This document shows, piece by piece, positions 60,823 through 64,000 of a stretch of DNA of 64,000 bases. The notes below the pieces were generated by a model. The model was not told the DNA's origin. It ran no database searches and worked only from the letters and a program-made list of their open reading frames with translations. The stretch is from Bacteroidales bacterium UBA5349 (GTDB lineage Bacteria; Bacteroidota; Bacteroidia; Bacteroidales; Tenuifilaceae), in the NCBI GenBank assembly GCA_002410065.1, contig DHQB01000007.1:139692-203691 (forward strand), in the 5' to 3' direction. The translations under genes and the position numbers were made by a program. Position 1 is the first letter of the stretch. The number at the start of each line of letters is the position of its first letter.

Positions 60823-61746
60823 TTAAAATACATCAAAAAAGGGCTTTGAGGCATTAAAATCGGGCAAATAATAGGTATTACTAGCTAGATCCTGAACATA
60901 CCCTCTATGAAAACCCAAGGTGAAAAGCGTTTTTACAACCTCCTCATACTCATTTGGGGATAATAGTCTATTAATGCTACTCTTTTTGCTTAAATTCTGG
61001 TTAGGTCGATACTGGCTCATTAATGAGATGCTAAGGTTGGAAGAAAACTCTTCCTCAATATGCCTTAAAAGTTGTATGCTATCCTTGCTATGACCTGGCA
61101 AAACGAGATGTCTTACCATTACTCCAGAGCTTAACACACCCGAATTAGAGAGTTGGAAAGAGGTTCCCTTTTGCCAAATCATCTCTCTGATAGCCGATGT
61201 TGCAATGAACCTATAATTCTTAACATTGCTATACCGCAGTGCCAACTCATCGGAGTAATACTTAAAATCAGGGAGATATATATCTACTAGCCCATTCAAC
61301 TCTCTTAGAACTTCTACGCTATCGTAGGCATTTGTATTGTAAACTACAATGGGTTTATACCCCAATGAATTTAATCTATTAATAATTTCAACCATTTGAT
61401 ATACCTGATGGGAGGGCGAAACAAACCCCAAAGTTTCAACTCCATCATCAAGTATTCGCTTAATACTATCAATTATTATGTCGTAACTGATAAGCCAACG
61501 CTTATCGCTTAGCCTATTATCAGATATCTGATAGTTTTGGCAATAGATACACGATAGGTTACAATGGGCAAAGAACACGTTACAAACACCCTTCTCGCCT
61601 GAAATTACAGTTTCTTCACCCTTGTGTAATACTATACTTGCAACCAAAGGGTCAATTCCAACCCTGCAAATACCAAGCTGACCCATTTTGCGGTTTACAC
61701 CGCAACTATGAGGGCATAAGTTGCAATTCTCTATATTAAAATGCAT
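60823..61746 (-). CDS. Radical SAM protein of the PflA-like / AmmeMemoRadiSam type
   Basis: ATG 61746 (307 aa) is used; an upstream TTG adds 11 residues. The iron-sulfur cluster motif CxxxCxxC is CNLSCIYC at 62-69. An extra Cys-rich N-terminus (Cys 8, 11, 15, 27: CNLCPHSCGVNRKMGQLGIC) is conserved in this subfamily and may hold a second cluster. A TIM-barrel core follows (GVETLGFVSPSHQ, IVVYNTNAYDS, VDIYLPDFKYYS). It resembles proteins annotated as pyruvate formate-lyase activating-like. No glycyl-radical enzyme is adjacent, so the target is unknown. Confidence 0.9.
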   Translation of the reverse strand: MHFNIENCNLCPHSCGVNRKMGQLGICRVGIDPLVASIVLHKGEETVISGEKGVCNVFFAHCNLSCIYCQNYQISDNRLSDKRWLISYDIIIDSIKRILDDGVETLGFVSPSHQVYQMVEIINRLNSLGYKPIVVYNTNAYDSVEVLRELNGLVDIYLPDFKYYSDELALRYSNVKNYRFIATSAIREMIWQKGTSFQLSNSGVLSSGVMVRHLVLPGHSKDSIQLLRHIEEEFSSNLSISLMSQYRPNQNLSKKSSINRLLSPNEYEEVVKTLFTLGFHRGYVQDLASNTYYLPDFNASKPFFDVF

Positions 61747-61876
61747 TAAATAATCTTTTTTTAGGTTAGCACAGGCCAAAGATATGTGGACATATTGTTT
61801 GTTTGAGGTTATTTTGATATTATTTTATAAGTTTGTGAAGTTCTGTTTAATTTTAGTACTAATCTAGAAAAACACT

Positions 61877-63778
61877 ATGAAAACAATTGTTAATCTTTTT
61901 GAAGAGAGCGTAAGTAAGTACTCAGAAAATCCTTACCTATGGGAAAAGGTTGATGATAAATTCACATCAGTATCATATAAAGAGACTAAAAATGAAGTGT
62001 ACCGCCTAGCCGCTGGCCTTTTAAGTTTAGGGGCAAAGCAAAACGATACCATTGCCCTCCTATCTGAGGGAAGAAAATTGTGGGTTATAAGTGAACTCGC
62101 CATTCTTTATACAGGAGCCATAAATGTACCTTTATCCATTAAATTAGAGTCAACAGATCTACTTTTCCGCCTAGTTCACTCCGATACCAACATTGTAATG
62201 GTCTCTGGAAATCAGGCTCATAAAATAAGGGCTATAAAAGATCAACTAACCCAAGTTAAAACATATATTTTTCTGGATGAACAGGAGAATTATGCTGCCA
62301 ACGAAATGCACATTTCTTCAGTTTTTGCACTAGGTGATAAGATGCTTATTGACAATCCAAACATTTTGTTTGAATCAATAAAGGATATTGGTCCAAATCA
62401 TTATGCTACTATAAGTTATACTTCAGGCACAACAGCCGACCCAAAGGGTGTTGTACTATCGCACCGGAATTATACGGCAAATGTTGAGCAGGCGCTTACC
62501 TTAATGGATATACCTCCAACCTACAAAACGCTGATTATTCTTCCACTTGATCATTGCTTTGCCCACGTGGCTGGCATATACTCATTTATGGCCATGGGTG
62601 CTAGTATTGCCACAGTTCAACTTGGCAAAACCTCAATGGAAACGCTTAAGAATATTCCCATAAATATTAAGGAGATAAAGCCAAACTTACTCCTTAGCGT
62701 TCCTGCTCTTGCAAAGAACTTTAAGAAGAGTATAGAATCGAATATCCGTTCAAAAGGACCATTCGTTGAAAAACTTTTTAACCATGCACTATCCTTATCT
62801 TACTCATACAATAAAGAGGGGTTTAACAAAGGAAAGGGAATTACAATTCTTTATAAACCATTACTTTGGATTTACGATAGGATACTTTTTACAAAAGTTC
62901 GAGAGGGTTTTGGCGGAAATCTTAAGTTTTTTATTGGTGGAGGAGCACTTTTAGATATCGATCTTCAACGTTTTTTCTATGCTGTAGGCATGCCAATGAT
63001 GCAAGGCTATGGTCTTTCTGAGGCCACACCCATTATCAGCTCAAATTCATTAAAAAAGCACAAACTTGGATCATCTGGATTCTTGGTTTCCCCAATGGAA
63101 CTAAAAATCTGTGATGATAATGGAAAGGAACTACCTATTGGGGAAAAGGGAGAGATAGTGATTAAGGGAGAGAATGTAATGATGGGTTATTGGAAAAATC
63201 AAAAGGCAACAGAAGAAACGGTAAAGGATGGATGGCTATACACCGGCGATTTAGGTTATATGGACAAGGATGGATTTTTATATGTTTTAGGAAGATTTAA
63301 GAGTCTGCTCATTGGTAGTGATGGAGAAAAATACAGCCCAGAGGGCATTGAAGAGGCCCTTGTGCAGCAATCGAAGTCAATCGATCAGGTTATTCTCTAC
63401 AATAATCAAAATTCGTACACAATAGCTCTAATTGTTCCATCCAAAGAGAATTTAAAAAGAAGGATATTAGAGAAACATCAAAACTTATCTGGGGATGAGG
63501 CAAAGGCAGAAGCAATTCGACTCATTCAAAGCGATATAGCTGAGTTTAAGGTAGGGGGTGAATTTGAGAACATGTTCCCCGACAGATGGTTGCCTGCTAC
63601 ATTTGCAATTCTTGAAGAACCCTTTACTGAGCAAAACGGCATGGTAAATAGCACGATGAAAATTGTTAGGGGGAAGGTTGAAAAACGCTATGCAGATAGA
63701 ATTGAACTACTTTACACACCCGAGGGAAAAAATATTCTTAATGATGGTAACCTACAAGTAATATCCAAGATTATGTAA
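61877..63778 (+). CDS. Long-chain fatty acid-CoA ligase (AMP-forming)
   Basis: The 633-residue adenylate-forming enzyme has the P-loop motif YTSGTTADPKGVVLSH (about 180-195), the A5 motif MQGYGLSEATP, and the A8 hinge YTGDLGYMDKDGFLYVLGR. The C-terminal lid is followed by a longer tail than in short-chain enzymes. The overall form matches the FadD15/long-chain acyl-CoA synthetase group common in Bacteroidota. It activates fatty acids with ATP and CoA at the membrane. It has no obvious operon partner. Confidence 0.93.
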   Translation: MKTIVNLFEESVSKYSENPYLWEKVDDKFTSVSYKETKNEVYRLAAGLLSLGAKQNDTIALLSEGRKLWVISELAILYTGAINVPLSIKLESTDLLFRLVHSDTNIVMVSGNQAHKIRAIKDQLTQVKTYIFLDEQENYAANEMHISSVFALGDKMLIDNPNILFESIKDIGPNHYATISYTSGTTADPKGVVLSHRNYTANVEQALTLMDIPPTYKTLIILPLDHCFAHVAGIYSFMAMGASIATVQLGKTSMETLKNIPINIKEIKPNLLLSVPALAKNFKKSIESNIRSKGPFVEKLFNHALSLSYSYNKEGFNKGKGITILYKPLLWIYDRILFTKVREGFGGNLKFFIGGGALLDIDLQRFFYAVGMPMMQGYGLSEATPIISSNSLKKHKLGSSGFLVSPMELKICDDNGKELPIGEKGEIVIKGENVMMGYWKNQKATEETVKDGWLYTGDLGYMDKDGFLYVLGRFKSLLIGSDGEKYSPEGIEEALVQQSKSIDQVILYNNQNSYTIALIVPSKENLKRRILEKHQNLSGDEAKAEAIRLIQSDIAEFKVGGEFENMFPDRWLPATFAILEEPFTEQNGMVNSTMKIVRGKVEKRYADRIELLYTPEGKNILNDGNLQVISKIM

Positions 63779-63936
63779 TGGCTTTTATAAGGCTAGTAAA
63801 GTTTTTCATACAAAATTAAATCAACTAAGAAAGATCTAGTTGTAGGGGAGCATTGGCCATTGTAACAATTATTTCGGTTTTAGCCAATACACTGTGGTTT
63901 GGAACCATAAAGAATTCATTTAATTATACTTTTAGC

Positions 63937-64000
63937 ATGATTGGAAACCGGTTCGAACGGATGTCCGAGTTTATTATTGGGGTACTTCAACAGGTTTATT
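63937..64000 (+). CDS. Possible start of a gene cut by the right edge
   Basis: ATG 63937 opens a frame reading IGNRFERMSEFIIGVLQQVY to the window end. The same frame is open for some 45 codons upstream, including a hydrophobic run (ALAIVTIISVLANTLWFGTI), so the true start may be a TTG or lie further left. Too short to classify. Confidence 0.3.
   Translation, partial: MIGNRFERMSEFIIGVLQQVY

Noticed and set aside
1..64000. CRISPR array, rRNA operon, transposase or prophage structural genes
   Set aside because: No regularly spaced repeats, rRNA sequence, DDE transposase or phage morphogenesis genes were found on either strand.

Overview
The window is chromosomal DNA of a Bacteroidota member, most likely of the order Bacteroidales. 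Many genes are preceded by the phylum-specific promoter (-7 TAnnTTTG, -33 TTTG about 20 bases upstream). The gene content also fits: DUF4199, DUF3822, a TonB-tailed BlaR1 homologue, C69 and M16 secreted peptidases, and a Bacteroides-type integrase. Ribosome binding sites are weak throughout, so several starts were moved to internal ATGs that agree with signal peptides, terminators or promoters.

Chromosomal part 1 (1-44964). The left edge holds the tail of creD, then clpB, an M16 protease, a membrane-anchored unknown, a frameshifted class IV aminotransferase, a lipoprotein zinc peptidase, a PPi-type phosphofructokinase, a GT2/DUF4199 pair, SRP RNA, trkA, a nitrilase-family amidase, a BlaI/BlaR1 pair with its operator, a TPR protein and a nucleosidase. 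A five-gene minus-strand operon (21227-26332) encodes nucleotide-sugar enzymes matching the Wbp/Wlb route from UDP-GlcNAc to UDP-GlcNAc(3NAc)A, plus a uronate-type 4-epimerase. Next come rny, a putative 6S RNA, zapA with a coiled-coil partner, an M23 peptidase, anmK, a C69 peptidase, rplS, tRNA-Arg, a TetR/TspO-like pair, a thioesterase, msrA, a Cache-HAMP-GAF sensor lacking an output domain, a RecD-like helicase, and the DUF3822-rsmD-tRNA-Asp group.

Mobile element (about 44965-55588). Directly after tRNA-Asp lies a remnant of an integrative element. It has a tyrosine integrase, copies of a 12-base core repeat in both orientations, ORF6N and RhuM-like proteins, a lipoprotein and a run of small accessory genes typical of Bacteroides conjugative transposons. 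It also carries a HxlR regulator and a ribosomal-protection tetracycline resistance gene of the Tet(Q)/Tet(36) group, with a translational-attenuator-like leader. No relaxase, coupling protein or transfer genes are present. At the right edge a Crp/Fnr regulator and a chromosomal secreted-protein gene are both cut off at the same point, which suggests the rest of the element was deleted.

Chromosomal part 2 (55588-64000). This part holds an ECF sigma factor with a TTG start, overlapped by a gene that looks like an anti-sigma factor fused to a beta-barrel domain. After it come an orphan structured RNA with its own promoter and terminator, an MFS transporter, a SPOR-domain lipoprotein, a radical SAM enzyme and a long-chain acyl-CoA synthetase.

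No CRISPR array, rRNA operon, insertion sequence or obvious defence island was seen. The most unusual items are the two uncharacterised structured RNA candidates (6044-6181 and 58316-58577), the sigma/anti-sigma-barrel pair, and the degraded resistance element with its junction and repeats.
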